DNA from: Phycisphaerales bacterium
Lineage (GTDB): Bacteria > Planctomycetota > Phycisphaerae > Phycisphaerales > UBA1924
Length of the DNA: 40,526 bases
Assembly (NCBI GenBank): GCA_016793015.1
Contig: JAEUJD010000140.1
Location: 1 to 40,526, forward strand
Direction of reading: 5' to 3'
The notes below the pieces were generated by a model, which made no database searches, was not told the DNA's origin, and saw only the letters and a program-made list of their open reading frames with translations. A program made the translations under genes and the position numbers. Shown piece by piece: positions 8,257 to 15,803 of this stretch. How positions within the stretch are numbered: position 1 is the first letter of the stretch; every line of letters begins with the position of its first letter.

Positions 8257-10110
8257 TCAAGCCGGCTTGACGAAGGTGCTCGCGACGTGGAGATCCTTGA
8301 GCTGCGCGGGCGTGACGGCCGAGGGCGTCTTGGTCATGAGGTCCGCGCCCGTCTGCGTCTTGGGGAAGGCGATGACGTCGCGGATGTTGTCGGTGCCGAC
8401 AAAGTTCATGATGAGGCGATCGAATCCGAACGCGATGCCCGCGTGGGGCGGCGCGCCGAACTGAAGAGCCTTCAGCAGGAACGAGAACTTCTCCTGCGCC
8501 TGCGCGGGGGTCATTCCGAGCAACTGGAAGACCTTGCCCTGCACGGCACCGTCGTGGATACGCACGCTGCCGCCGGCGATTTCCTGGCCATTGAGCACGA
8601 TGTCGTATCCGGCGGAAACGATCGACTCGATCGTGACTTCATCGTTCACGTCCGCATTGACAAAGGCTTCCGCCTGATCATCACGCGGGCCGGTGAAGGG
8701 ATGGTGCATCGCGATCCACTTGCCGGTTTCCTTGTTCTTCTCGAACATGGGGAAGTCGATGACGATGAGGAAGTTCCACGGGCCGCCCTCGGCGCCTGGC
8801 TTGGGAAGGATTCCCATATCGCGGGCGACCTTCTGGCGGAGTTCACCGATCGCCTTGGTCGCGATCGAGTAGGTGTCGGCAAGGAAGAAGACCGTGTCAC
8901 CCGGCTGCATGCCGAGTGCCGCGACCAATTCGGCCTTGATCGGCTCGACGAACTTGGCGATGCCGGTTTCGAGCACGCCCTGGGCGTTCATTTTCACGAC
9001 CGCAGCGCCGCCCGCGCCAAAGCCCTTGACGAACTCGGTGTAGCCGTCGGTGATCTTGCGTGTGAGTTTCTCCGCGCCGCCGGGGACGCGCAGAGCCTTG
9101 ACCACGCCTCGCCCGCTATTGAACCTGGGGCGGTCGGCACCCTTGGCGAGCGCATCCCTGAACACGCCGAAGTCGGCCTTGGCCGCGACCTCCGAAATGT
9201 CCTTGATCTTGAGGTCGTAGCGCGTATCCGGGCGGTCGATCCCGTAATCCTCCATCGCTTCGCGATAGGGCATCCGCTTGATGGGCGGCACGTCGTATCC
9301 CGCCATCTCTTTCCAAAGGCGGCGTACGAAACCTTCCATCATTTCGATGACGTGCTCGCGCCGGACAAACGACATTTCCAAGTCGATCTGCGTGAACTCG
9401 GCCTGGCGGTCGGCGCGCGGGTCCTCATCGCGGAAGCAGCGGCAGATCTGCAAGTAGCGATCCGCGCCGGCCACCATCAGAATCTGCTTGAACAACTGCG
9501 GGCTCTGAGGAAGCGCGTACCACTCACCCGGCTGATGACGGCTGGGCACGAGAAACTCGCGGGCACCCTCGGGCGTGCTCTTGTAAAGGATCGGCGTCTC
9601 GATTTCGAGGAAGCCGTTGTCGTAAAAGTAGTCGCGCGTGACCTTCAACGCCTTGGCGCGGGTGCCCAGGATGTGCTGCATCTTGGGACGACGCAGGTCG
9701 ATATAGCGGTGCTCAAGGCGCAATTCTTCGTTGGGGAGCTTGCCGCCCTGCGGGTTGTCATCCGGCAGAAATGGCGGGGTCTCGGACTTGTTCAGGACCT
9801 CAAGCTCTTCGACGACGACCTCGATCTTGCCGGTCGCGAGCTTCGGGTTCTCGCCGCCGGTGCGGATGCGCACCTTGCCCTTTGCGGCAATGACATACTC
9901 GTGCCGCAACTTGTCCGCGGCCTCGAGAATCGACTTGCGCGAGTCCTCGCCATCGAACACGAGCTGCGTGAGACCGAATCGATCTCGCACATCGATGAAG
10001 ACCAGACCGGTGCCGTGGCCCCGATACGAGTGAACCCAGCCGTTGAGCGTGACGGTCTGACCAACATCCGAATCGCGGAGTTGGCCGCAGTTGTGAGAGC
10101 GACGGAGCAT
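8257..10110 (-). CDS. aspS: aspartyl-tRNA synthetase (bacterial type)
   Basis: 617 residues, class II synthetase charging tRNA with aspartate in the cytoplasm. N-terminal OB-fold anticodon-binding domain (CGQLRDSDVGQTVTLNGWVH), class II motif 2 in FRDEDPRADRQAEFTQIDLE, the bacterial GAD insertion in the middle (about residues 310-430), and motif 3 in GIAFGFDRLIM near the end. The ATG at 10110 follows AAAAAGGGA on the minus strand; a TATAGT -10-like box lies about 30 bases upstream. The OB fold carries RGHG (His32) where discriminating enzymes such as E. coli have a leucine. From family knowledge, His at this place marks non-discriminating AspRS that also makes Asp-tRNA-Asn for GatCAB amidation; that is inference here. 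Slightly longer than the E. coli enzyme (590). Confidence 0.97.
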   Translation of the reverse strand: MLRRSHNCGQLRDSDVGQTVTLNGWVHSYRGHGTGLVFIDVRDRFGLTQLVFDGEDSRKSILEAADKLRHEYVIAAKGKVRIRTGGENPKLATGKIEVVVEELEVLNKSETPPFLPDDNPQGGKLPNEELRLEHRYIDLRRPKMQHILGTRAKALKVTRDYFYDNGFLEIETPILYKSTPEGAREFLVPSRHQPGEWYALPQSPQLFKQILMVAGADRYLQICRCFRDEDPRADRQAEFTQIDLEMSFVRREHVIEMMEGFVRRLWKEMAGYDVPPIKRMPYREAMEDYGIDRPDTRYDLKIKDISEVAAKADFGVFRDALAKGADRPRFNSGRGVVKALRVPGGAEKLTRKITDGYTEFVKGFGAGGAAVVKMNAQGVLETGIAKFVEPIKAELVAALGMQPGDTVFFLADTYSIATKAIGELRQKVARDMGILPKPGAEGGPWNFLIVIDFPMFEKNKETGKWIAMHHPFTGPRDDQAEAFVNADVNDEVTIESIVSAGYDIVLNGQEIAGGSVRIHDGAVQGKVFQLLGMTPAQAQEKFSFLLKALQFGAPPHAGIAFGFDRLIMNFVGTDNIRDVIAFPKTQTGADLMTKTPSAVTPAQLKDLHVASTFVKPA

Positions 10111-10138
10111 GAGATCCCTTTTTCAAAATTGGACGGCG

Positions 10139-10144
10139 ACTATA
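10139..10144 (-). promoter_or_regulatory. possible -10 box for aspS
   Basis: TATAGT read on the minus strand, which would place the transcript start about 22 bases before the aspS ATG. No convincing -35 is present at 16-18 bases, so support is weak. Confidence 0.3.
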
Positions 10145-10216
10145 GGAATCGCGCGGGGGGATTTGCGGCCCGCGGACAATTCGACCCGGGCACGCCCTCG
10201 TGCCGATAGACGCATC

Positions 10217-10292
10217 ACGGCGATGGAGTCCGCCCCTCAATTTGTGAGAAACCGGTCGGGGCGCGCGTGCGCCCCGCCTGATGACTCCTACG
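10217..10292 (+). promoter_or_regulatory. fluoride riboswitch (crcB motif)
   Basis: The segment fits the crcB-motif consensus. GGCGATGGAGTCCGCC at 10219-10234 gives the pseudoknot pairing GGCG with CGCC and the 5' strand of P1 (GGAGTC, 10225-10230). It is followed by an AAACCGGTC joining stretch, a GC hairpin (GGGGCG with CGCCCC) and the conserved 3' part CTGATGACTCCTACG, whose GACTCC (10283-10288) closes P1. It stands directly upstream of the fluoride channel gene crcB, the expected target. Fluoride with Mg ions should stabilise the pseudoknot and turn the gene on. I matched this by eye; a covariance-model search would be decisive. Confidence 0.93.
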
Positions 10293-10333
10293 ACACACAC
10301 GCCCGGACAACAACCCGGTGCATGACGTAGGAG
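10285..10333 (+). promoter_or_regulatory. expression platform: Shine-Dalgarno sequestering helix of crcB
   Basis: CTCCTACG at 10285-10292, the 3' end of the riboswitch aptamer, is the exact reverse complement of CGTAGGAG at 10326-10333, which holds the crcB ribosome-binding site (AGGAG, seven bases from the ATG). The first four bases of this strand also belong to aptamer stem P1. The two helices exclude each other, which predicts fluoride-dependent release of the ribosome site, that is translational control. Confidence 0.75.
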
Positions 10334-10339
10334 CAACGG

Positions 10340-10750
10340 ATGAACGAACCCGGACCGATTCTTGGCGGCACCCTTGTCTTTCTCGGCTCGGGCATCGGCG
10401 GGCTTCTCCGCCACGCGCTCGGATCGGCCCTTCAGCACGCCTGGGGGCCGCGGTTCCCGCTCGGCACGCTGGTTGTAAATGTGAGCGGCTGCCTCGTCAT
10501 GGGGCTGTGCATCGGCGCCTGGCTCGGAACGACACCGATGAGAGAAGACTTCCGCCTCGCGATCCTCATCGGTCTGCTGGGTGGGTACACCACGTTCTCC
10601 TCCTTCGGGCGGGATTTCTTTCTTCTGGCTTCCGAAGGTGCATGGAGCCGCGCGATGATCTATGCGCTCCTGAGCGTTGCGCTCAGTCTGCTCGCGGTGT
10701 CCGCCGGCGCAGTGGTTGCCCGGCGCCTGCTCGGCCAGAGCGTCGCCTAG
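10340..10750 (+). CDS. crcB: fluoride-specific ion channel CrcB/Fluc
   Basis: 136 residues, four hydrophobic helices, the length of a single-domain Fluc that works as a dual-topology dimer exporting fluoride through the inner membrane. Family motifs are seen: GSGIGGLLRH near the N-terminus, TLVVNVSGCLVMG in the second helix and GLLGGYTTFSSFGRDFF in the third. The ATG at 10340 follows AGGAGCAACGG. The gene sits behind a fluoride riboswitch, which confirms the role. Its stop codon shares CTAG with the stop of the convergent phosphatase gene, leaving no room for a terminator between them. Only one copy is seen, consistent with a homodimeric channel. Confidence 0.95.
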   Translation: MNEPGPILGGTLVFLGSGIGGLLRHALGSALQHAWGPRFPLGTLVVNVSGCLVMGLCIGAWLGTTPMREDFRLAILIGLLGGYTTFSSFGRDFFLLASEGAWSRAMIYALLSVALSLLAVSAGAVVARRLLGQSVA

Positions 10751-12042
10751 GAATCACGCCGGAGCACGACAATCGTCTGATCATCCGTCGGCGCTTCGCC
10801 CGCGCGAAACTCCTGCACCGCGCGCTCGACTGCCGCGATGATTTCGCGTGCCGATCGCTTCGAATGCGCCGTCAGCAGCCGGTCCAGCCGCTCGAGCCCG
10901 AACAGCTCGCGTGCACCATCCTTGTTCATGGGCGTCATCGCTTCGGTGATACCGTCGGTGTAGAGCAACAGCACGTCGCCGGGTTGCAGGACGGCCGCTG
11001 CCTCCGGATACGCCTGATCGGGCAGGATTCCCAGCGGCAGTCCGCCCGATTCTTCGAGCGGAATGATTTGCCCATCACGAAGCAGGCGCGGCGGGTTGTG
11101 CCCCGCCGACGAGAACGCCACCTTCCCGCTCGCGGGATCGAACGTCGCGTAGAACGCGGTCACGAATGAACCCGACGGCGTATACGACCGGGCGAGATGC
11201 CCGTTCAGATGCGACAGCACTTCGTTCACCGGCTTGGGAAAGCCCGGCCTTGTGTGGGCGATCGCGTGGGTGATCGCCATCAGCACCGCAGCGGGCGTGC
11301 CGTGCCCGGAAACATCCGCGATGAAGACGCCCCACTCCGTTTCACCGATCGGGAAGAAGTCGTAGTAGTCGCCGCCTGCGCGAGCGCTCGTCTGGTAGTG
11401 GGCCGCGAGGTCATACCCGGGAATTCGGGGCAATTCGCTCGGCAGCAGCGATCGCTGAATCTCTCCAACCGCCTGGAGTTCACGATCAAGTTCCGCGAGC
11501 GCCGACGACAGCCGGTTGCGCAGCACCAGATTCTGGGTTCCGCGGCCAAAGAGCCCCGCCTGCCAGTGCATCATCGGCAGCATCGATGGATCAAACTCCA
11601 TGCCCGGCGGAAGGAGCGAGATCCCGATGTTCAGGCCTTTCCCGTCTTCGTATTGAGGAAGCGCAACCAGCGTGCCGAAGCCCTGCAGGTAAAACCAGCC
11701 CGGATCATCCTTTGAAAGGCGCTGACCGAGGTCGGTCATCACGATCGGCTTGTCCGCGTACGCGATCTCGCCGAGCAGTCCGCCCTTGAGCACCGGCAGC
11801 TTCTCGCGCTGCGTCCACGGATTGAAGTGCTCGGTGAACCGCGATGAACGCGTGACGAGATACTTCGGAGGCTCAACGCCTCGTCTCGAGAGCGAGAGGT
11901 AGTCGTCGATCGGCCAAAGCTCTCCCACCCCGTCCCAATATACCTGCACCATCTGGTCCGGGTCCGTGATCCCGGAGATCGCCTTCATCGTGTTGTCGAT
12001 GATCTCGAGTTCTTCCTGCCACGTGCGCCGCTTCTCAAGCAT
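10747..12042 (-). CDS. SpoIIE/RsbU-type PP2C serine phosphatase with GAF-like sensor region
   Basis: 431 residues, predicted cytoplasmic. The C-terminal half (about 185-431) is a PPM/SpoIIE phosphatase: linker helix LAELDRELQAVGEIQRSLLP, then metal-binding GGDYYDFF and FIADVSGHGTPAAVLMAITH, LLLYTDGITEAM and TDDQTIVVLR, so the Asp residues for Mn/Mg are present. The N-terminal half (about 1-180) looks like a GAF-type sensory domain (LWPIDDYLSLSRRG, then GGLLGEIAYADKPIVMTDLG). Such enzymes dephosphorylate anti-sigma antagonists in partner-switching systems, but no STAS or anti-sigma gene is nearby, so the target is unknown. The gene lies 34 bases downstream of the DUF2891 gene and may share its transcript. 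The 3' end overlaps crcB by four bases. Confidence 0.88.
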   Translation of the reverse strand: MLEKRRTWQEELEIIDNTMKAISGITDPDQMVQVYWDGVGELWPIDDYLSLSRRGVEPPKYLVTRSSRFTEHFNPWTQREKLPVLKGGLLGEIAYADKPIVMTDLGQRLSKDDPGWFYLQGFGTLVALPQYEDGKGLNIGISLLPPGMEFDPSMLPMMHWQAGLFGRGTQNLVLRNRLSSALAELDRELQAVGEIQRSLLPSELPRIPGYDLAAHYQTSARAGGDYYDFFPIGETEWGVFIADVSGHGTPAAVLMAITHAIAHTRPGFPKPVNEVLSHLNGHLARSYTPSGSFVTAFYATFDPASGKVAFSSAGHNPPRLLRDGQIIPLEESGGLPLGILPDQAYPEAAAVLQPGDVLLLYTDGITEAMTPMNKDGARELFGLERLDRLLTAHSKRSAREIIAAVERAVQEFRAGEAPTDDQTIVVLRRDS

Positions 12043-12076
12043 GGCCGATCATACTGAAGCGACCCGCGCTCCCGCG

Positions 12077-13117
12077 TCAGGCCGGTTCGGTCAGCGCGAG
12101 CATGGCAAACGTGGCGAGCCAGTGTTCACCCATGTAATCGCCACTGACGTGCGGGAGTGCCGCGTCGAGGTGCGTCTGGTACGCCTTCCTCGCGAGCGTG
12201 CGGCGCGGATCGCTCTCGGGCAAGGCCGATGCAATCGCTCGCCAGCACCAGGCGCGGCTGAGATTCAGCCCATCAAGATGGGTGATCTGCCCATCCGTTC
12301 GGTCGCTCACAAAAGCCGGCGTGAACAGTGTCTTTGGCTGCTGCTCCGCAAGATTGGGCAGGAAGCGATCGAACCACGGCAGGAATTCCCCCGATGGCAG
12401 AACACGCCTCATGCACTCGACTTCCACAAGACCCGGCGACTGGAAATCCGAACCATCCGGCTCCCAGGCCGGGTAATTGGCATCAGCCAGATACCACTGG
12501 CGCGCCTTGGACGTCAGGGCTTCGGTGAGCGGTTGATCCTGCACGCTACGCGCGTAGTCGAGCGAGAGAGCGATCGCAAACGCGGTGTTGTTGTGCGTTC
12601 CCACGCGGATCGGATACGTGGCTTTCGGTAGGAAAGCCACGAATCGCTGCGCAAAGGCCCGCGAGAGCGGCGCAAGGGTTTGCCCCCACTGCGTGAGGCT
12701 TTGGGCGGTGCTCTGATCCACTCCATCCGCGGCCGGCGCGTGCAGCTCGGCCGCGAGCTTCAGGAGCCACGCCCATCCATACGGACGCTCGAAGGTGCCC
12801 CGGAGCGGCTGCGCGAGATACTGGGTCTCTTTCGCGACATTCTCCGGCGTGAAGCTGCTTTGCAGGATCTGCTTCACCTCGGTCGCTTGCCCAAGCGCCG
12901 GATAGAGCCGCAGCGCCCGCACCAGCAGCCAGTATCCGTGCACACACGAATGCCAGTCGAAGGAACCGTAAAAAATCGGGTGAAGCTCCCGAGGCCCTTT
13001 CACCTCTGCGGCGCTGTTCATCACATGATCGAGCTTGTTTGGGTACTCTCGACCGATGTGCGAAAGCACGACGGCGACAAAGTGATCGATGACTCCCTCG
13101 GCGGATCGGGCTCGCAT
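12077..13117 (-). CDS. DUF2891 family protein
   Basis: 346 residues from the ATG at 13117 (MRARSAEGVIDHFVAVVLSH); an adjacent TTG would add one residue. AGGA lies about eight bases upstream. The protein is soluble and alpha-helical, rich in Trp and His at conserved-looking places: HPIFYGSFDWHSCVHGYWLL, FERPYGWAWLLKLAAEL, GTHNNTAFAIALSLDYAR, and GDYMGEHWLATFAMLAL at the end. This is the pattern I associate with DUF2891, an alpha/alpha-barrel-like family with no settled activity; a carbohydrate-related role has been suggested only from fold. No signal peptide. It is first in a probable two-gene unit with the phosphatase and diverges from the HTH gene at 13224. Confidence 0.8.
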   Translation of the reverse strand: MRARSAEGVIDHFVAVVLSHIGREYPNKLDHVMNSAAEVKGPRELHPIFYGSFDWHSCVHGYWLLVRALRLYPALGQATEVKQILQSSFTPENVAKETQYLAQPLRGTFERPYGWAWLLKLAAELHAPAADGVDQSTAQSLTQWGQTLAPLSRAFAQRFVAFLPKATYPIRVGTHNNTAFAIALSLDYARSVQDQPLTEALTSKARQWYLADANYPAWEPDGSDFQSPGLVEVECMRRVLPSGEFLPWFDRFLPNLAEQQPKTLFTPAFVSDRTDGQITHLDGLNLSRAWCWRAIASALPESDPRRTLARKAYQTHLDAALPHVSGDYMGEHWLATFAMLALTEPA

Positions 13118-13153
13118 CAAGCGATCCTACCCATCCGCGAACGGGCAATTGTC

Positions 13154-13199
13154 ATTAAGAACAAAGAATAGTTCCTAATGGCTTATTGCTGTTTCTTAT
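13154..13199. promoter_or_regulatory. operator-like palindrome and repeat in the divergent promoter
   Basis: An AT-rich patch in GC-rich DNA. ATTAAGAAC (13154-13162) and GTTCCTAAT (13171-13179) form an inverted repeat with one mismatch and an 8-base spacer. GTTTCTTAT (13191-13199) repeats the second arm in direct orientation at 20 bases (7 of 9 identical), about two helical turns. It lies midway between the DUF2891 and HTH genes, where it could control both. Confidence 0.5.
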
Positions 13200-13223
13200 C
13201 TGTCGGGTAGTCTCGTTGCCACG

Positions 13224-14450
13224 ATGACCACGTCCGCCGCCCCACGCATTCAAACTCCAAGGCTTCAGCGTCCCGTGCGTTCCGCGGACGAAGTCCGAGA
13301 AATCGGTTCGGAACTGCGTGCATCGTTGCGCCGCCTGATCGAAGTCATTCCGGATGGGCCTCACTCGCCTTCTCGGGTTGCTCGCCAGCTCGGGATGAAC
13401 CGGGTCATTGCCAGCAAGCTGCTGAACGCACTGTCGCGTGAAGATGTCAATGAAACACTCCAGCAGATCCCGGGGCCGGAATCGCTCCGGGGGATGACCC
13501 GGGCCGCGGCGGCACTGGGCGTGCCCAGGGCGGCGCTCGAGAGTGCGAATCGCGCGATCGAGTCGTTTGCACGCCTGATTCGGGATGACTTCGGAACGCG
13601 CGGCGCGCTGCACGCGGCGATCAGCCCGCAGGGCGCGCAGGTGCGCCAGAAAGTCGAGCTCGCAAGCCGGTATCAGATATTCCAGGGGATCCGCGAGCTG
13701 CTCGGGGTTGAAGCGGATGCGTGCCTGACGTGCATGATCCTCGCGCCATCTCCCGACGATCCGCAGGCGATCTCCAACACATCCATTCACGGCGCCATCG
13801 GGATGAGGCGGCTACGCCCGGATATCAACCTCCATCTGAATTTCGGCCCGCCCAGGCGCGCTCCCGAAGATAATCGCCAACTGATGAAAGCACCGGTAGA
13901 CCTCAGCGATCTGTACATGCACGACGCGGCACCCACCGAAACCCGCGTCAGTGGCGGCCAGCTCGTGCATCGGCTGCTTCAGGAAAACGTCGGGCGCCAC
14001 GCGTCGATGGACATGCTGCTCGTCGATCACGACACGCGCGGATCGCGCCGGTACGCAACCCCCGAACGCCCGAAAGGCGGCGGCGTGACCTTTGCCGATC
14101 TTCCGTCGCGCGTGATGATCTTTGATGTTCTTCTGCACGACGATGTTTTTCCCGGATCGCAGCCCGAGCTACTCGTCTACAACCCAGGGGCGCAAGGCCC
14201 GGCAAGTCCGATGGATCGCTCGCGTGATGTTGATCGGGTCAGCGTTCCGGAGCGTGTTGAATCGCTCGAAAAGGCTGCGGGGCGATTCGAAGTGCCCGAG
14301 GTGCCTCGTTACGGCGAAATGATCGAACGCGTCTGTGGCGCGTACGCGCTACGGCCCGGAAGCCTGAGGTTGTACCGCCTGCGGATGGCCTACCCGGTGC
14401 ATTGTTTTCAGTTTGTCATGGCGTTTGAGGCCCCGGCAGCTCCCGCCTGA
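13224..14450 (+). CDS. HTH-containing protein of unknown function
   Basis: 408 residues starting MTTSAAPRIQTPRLQRPVRS. Residues about 25-105 look like a winged helix or related HTH: LRRLIEVIPDGPHSPSRVAR, then QLGMNRVIASKLLNALSRED. A second short helical stretch (MTRAAAALGVPRAALESANR) could be another small HTH-like unit. The rest, about 110-408, is a mixed alpha/beta domain I do not recognise, with a Cys-x2-Cys-like patch (DACLTCMILAP) and a glycine-rich loop (ERPKGGGVTFADLPSRVMIF). It may be a ligand-binding or oligomerisation region. No signal peptide or membrane segment. It diverges from DUF2891 across a 106-base spacer holding a palindrome, which suggests autoregulation. The regulator role is inference. 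Confidence 0.75.
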   Translation: MTTSAAPRIQTPRLQRPVRSADEVREIGSELRASLRRLIEVIPDGPHSPSRVARQLGMNRVIASKLLNALSREDVNETLQQIPGPESLRGMTRAAAALGVPRAALESANRAIESFARLIRDDFGTRGALHAAISPQGAQVRQKVELASRYQIFQGIRELLGVEADACLTCMILAPSPDDPQAISNTSIHGAIGMRRLRPDINLHLNFGPPRRAPEDNRQLMKAPVDLSDLYMHDAAPTETRVSGGQLVHRLLQENVGRHASMDMLLVDHDTRGSRRYATPERPKGGGVTFADLPSRVMIFDVLLHDDVFPGSQPELLVYNPGAQGPASPMDRSRDVDRVSVPERVESLEKAAGRFEVPEVPRYGEMIERVCGAYALRPGSLRLYRLRMAYPVHCFQFVMAFEAPAAPA

Positions 14451-14488
14451 GGTTCGCCGGGCCGGGTTGCGGCATTCGGCAATATTGC

Positions 14489-14516
14489 TTGGCGACCCGA
14501 ACATTTGTTGTACACT
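14489..14516 (+). promoter_or_regulatory. sigma-70-like promoter of the DUF1579 gene
   Basis: TTGGCG at 14489-14494, a 16-base spacer, then TACACT at 14511-14516. It lies about 65 bases upstream of the ATG at 14582, in an AT-richer patch than its surroundings. Confidence 0.5.
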
Positions 14517-14581
14517 TTGTGGAGCGGGTCGGGCATAGCCCCTCGGGTGGCGGCGTGTCTCGGCTCTGCAGGAGTCGGCAA

Positions 14582-15241
14582 ATGAAGCATCAGAAGATCA
14601 TCGTTTCGGTTTGTGTGTCGGTTGTGGGTCTGCTTGCGGTGGCAGGTTCGCTCGCCATGGGCGATCCGATGCAGGAGATGAAACCGGCGGGTCAACCGGG
14701 GGACATGCAGTTGCCCCCGGGCTGGACTCCTCAGGACATGCAGGCGTGCATGTCGGCCGCGACGCCGGGATCGCAGCACCAGATGCTCGCGTCCGGCGCT
14801 GGCACGTGGAGCGGAAAGAGCCAGATGTGGATGGCACCGGGGATGCCGGCGATGGACACGGCGAACACCTGCACGGTCACGCCGATCATGGACGGCCGCT
14901 TCGTCAAAACCGAGTTCACGGGCGATATGCCCGGCATGGGCGCGTTCACCGGCTTTGGCATTAACGGCTTTGACAACGTCAGCAAGAAATTTGTCGGCAC
15001 CTGGATCGACAACATGAGCACCGGCATGATGAGCGGCACCGGCGAGGCCTCGGCCGACGGAAAGGTCATCACCTGGACGTTCAACATGAACTGCCCTGTC
15101 AGCGGCAAGCCGACCACCATGCGCGAGATCGAGACGATCACCGGCCCGAATACCAAGACGCTCGAGATGTGGTCGATCGACCCCAAGAGCGGCAAGGAGT
15201 TCAAGTCGATGTTCATCGAGTTGACCCGCAAGTCGTCCTGA
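14582..15241 (+). CDS. secreted DUF1579-domain protein
   Basis: 219 residues. The ATG at 14582 follows CAGGAGTCGGC, a good ribosome site. MKHQKIIVSVCVSVVGLLAV at the start is a signal peptide ending near AGSLAMG. Residues about 60-219 match the DUF1579 pattern of secreted beta-barrel-like proteins: AGTWSGKSQMWMAPGMPA, FVKTEFTGDMPGMGAFTG, YxFxN-like FGINGFDNVSKKFVGTWID, STGMMSGTGEASADGKVIT. The family has no known biochemical role. The mature protein is unusually rich in methionine (for example DPMQEMKP, QMWMAPGMPAMD), a feature sometimes linked to copper binding, though that is speculation here. It is terminated by the hairpin at 15277 and stands alone. Confidence 0.85.
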   Translation: MKHQKIIVSVCVSVVGLLAVAGSLAMGDPMQEMKPAGQPGDMQLPPGWTPQDMQACMSAATPGSQHQMLASGAGTWSGKSQMWMAPGMPAMDTANTCTVTPIMDGRFVKTEFTGDMPGMGAFTGFGINGFDNVSKKFVGTWIDNMSTGMMSGTGEASADGKVITWTFNMNCPVSGKPTTMREIETITGPNTKTLEMWSIDPKSGKEFKSMFIELTRKSS

Positions 15242-15276
15242 TCAAAGACAGCTGCCGCTTCCTGAACCAGCCGTCC

Positions 15277-15306
15277 AACCCGCGTTTGCAGCGCGGGTTT
15301 TCTTTT
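15277..15306 (+). terminator. rho-independent terminator after the DUF1579 gene
   Basis: Stem AACCCGCG (15277-15284) with CGCGGGTT (15292-15299), 7-base loop, followed by TTCTTTT. It lies 36 bases after the stop codon. Confidence 0.85.
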
Positions 15307-15394
15307 GCTCCCGCGCCCGCCGGTCGCCGGATGCAAAGAAGCGGGGTACGCTCGTGCCGGTGTGACCATTTGTCGCACGAGGAGCCAACGACCC

Positions 15395-15787
15395 ATGAAC
15401 GCGATCCAACCCTCCAACCCGAAAGCGATGCTCTGGAGCGGGCGTGCGCTCACGTTTCTCATCGTCGCGATGCTGACCTTCAGCGCGGCGATGAAGTTCT
15501 CGATGATCGAGGACGTGACGAAGGAGTTCACCCGCCTTGGCTATCAGCAGAACGTCATTATCGCGATCGGCGTGGCCGAACTGGCCTGCGCCGTGATCTA
15601 TTTGATCCCGCAGACCGCGATTCTGGGGGCAATACTGCTCACGGGCTATCTTGGTGGCGCGATCGCGACCCATGTGCGTGTCGGGGATTCCTTCATCGGG
15701 CCAGCGGTCGGGGGCGTGCTGGTCTGGCTCGCGATTTTCCTTCGAGAACCGCGCCTTCGCAGACTGATCCCGCTGCGTTCCGCTTGA
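15395..15787 (+). CDS. DoxX-like small membrane protein
   Basis: 130 residues with four hydrophobic helices: RALTFLIVAMLTFSAAMKFS, IIAIGVAELACAVIYLIPQT, AILGAILLTGYLGGAIATHV and GPAVGGVLVWLAIFL. The spacing and the GYLGGAIATHVR signature fit the DoxX/DoxX-like (DUF4870-adjacent) family of the inner membrane, whose members have been linked to thiol or redox stress in some bacteria, without a general function. The ATG at 15395 is preceded by CGAGGAGCC. The frame could be extended upstream but the added part is arginine-rich and overlaps the preceding terminator region. It is convergent with the beta-helix lipoprotein gene, with 16 bases between stops. Confidence 0.85.
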   Translation: MNAIQPSNPKAMLWSGRALTFLIVAMLTFSAAMKFSMIEDVTKEFTRLGYQQNVIIAIGVAELACAVIYLIPQTAILGAILLTGYLGGAIATHVRVGDSFIGPAVGGVLVWLAIFLREPRLRRLIPLRSA

Positions 15788-15803
15788 TCTTCAGGCTGCC
15801 ACC

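Noticed and set aside
8242..10209. A 655-codon plus-strand frame opposite aspS
   Set aside because: Shadow of aspS, with shadow-like composition and no domain.
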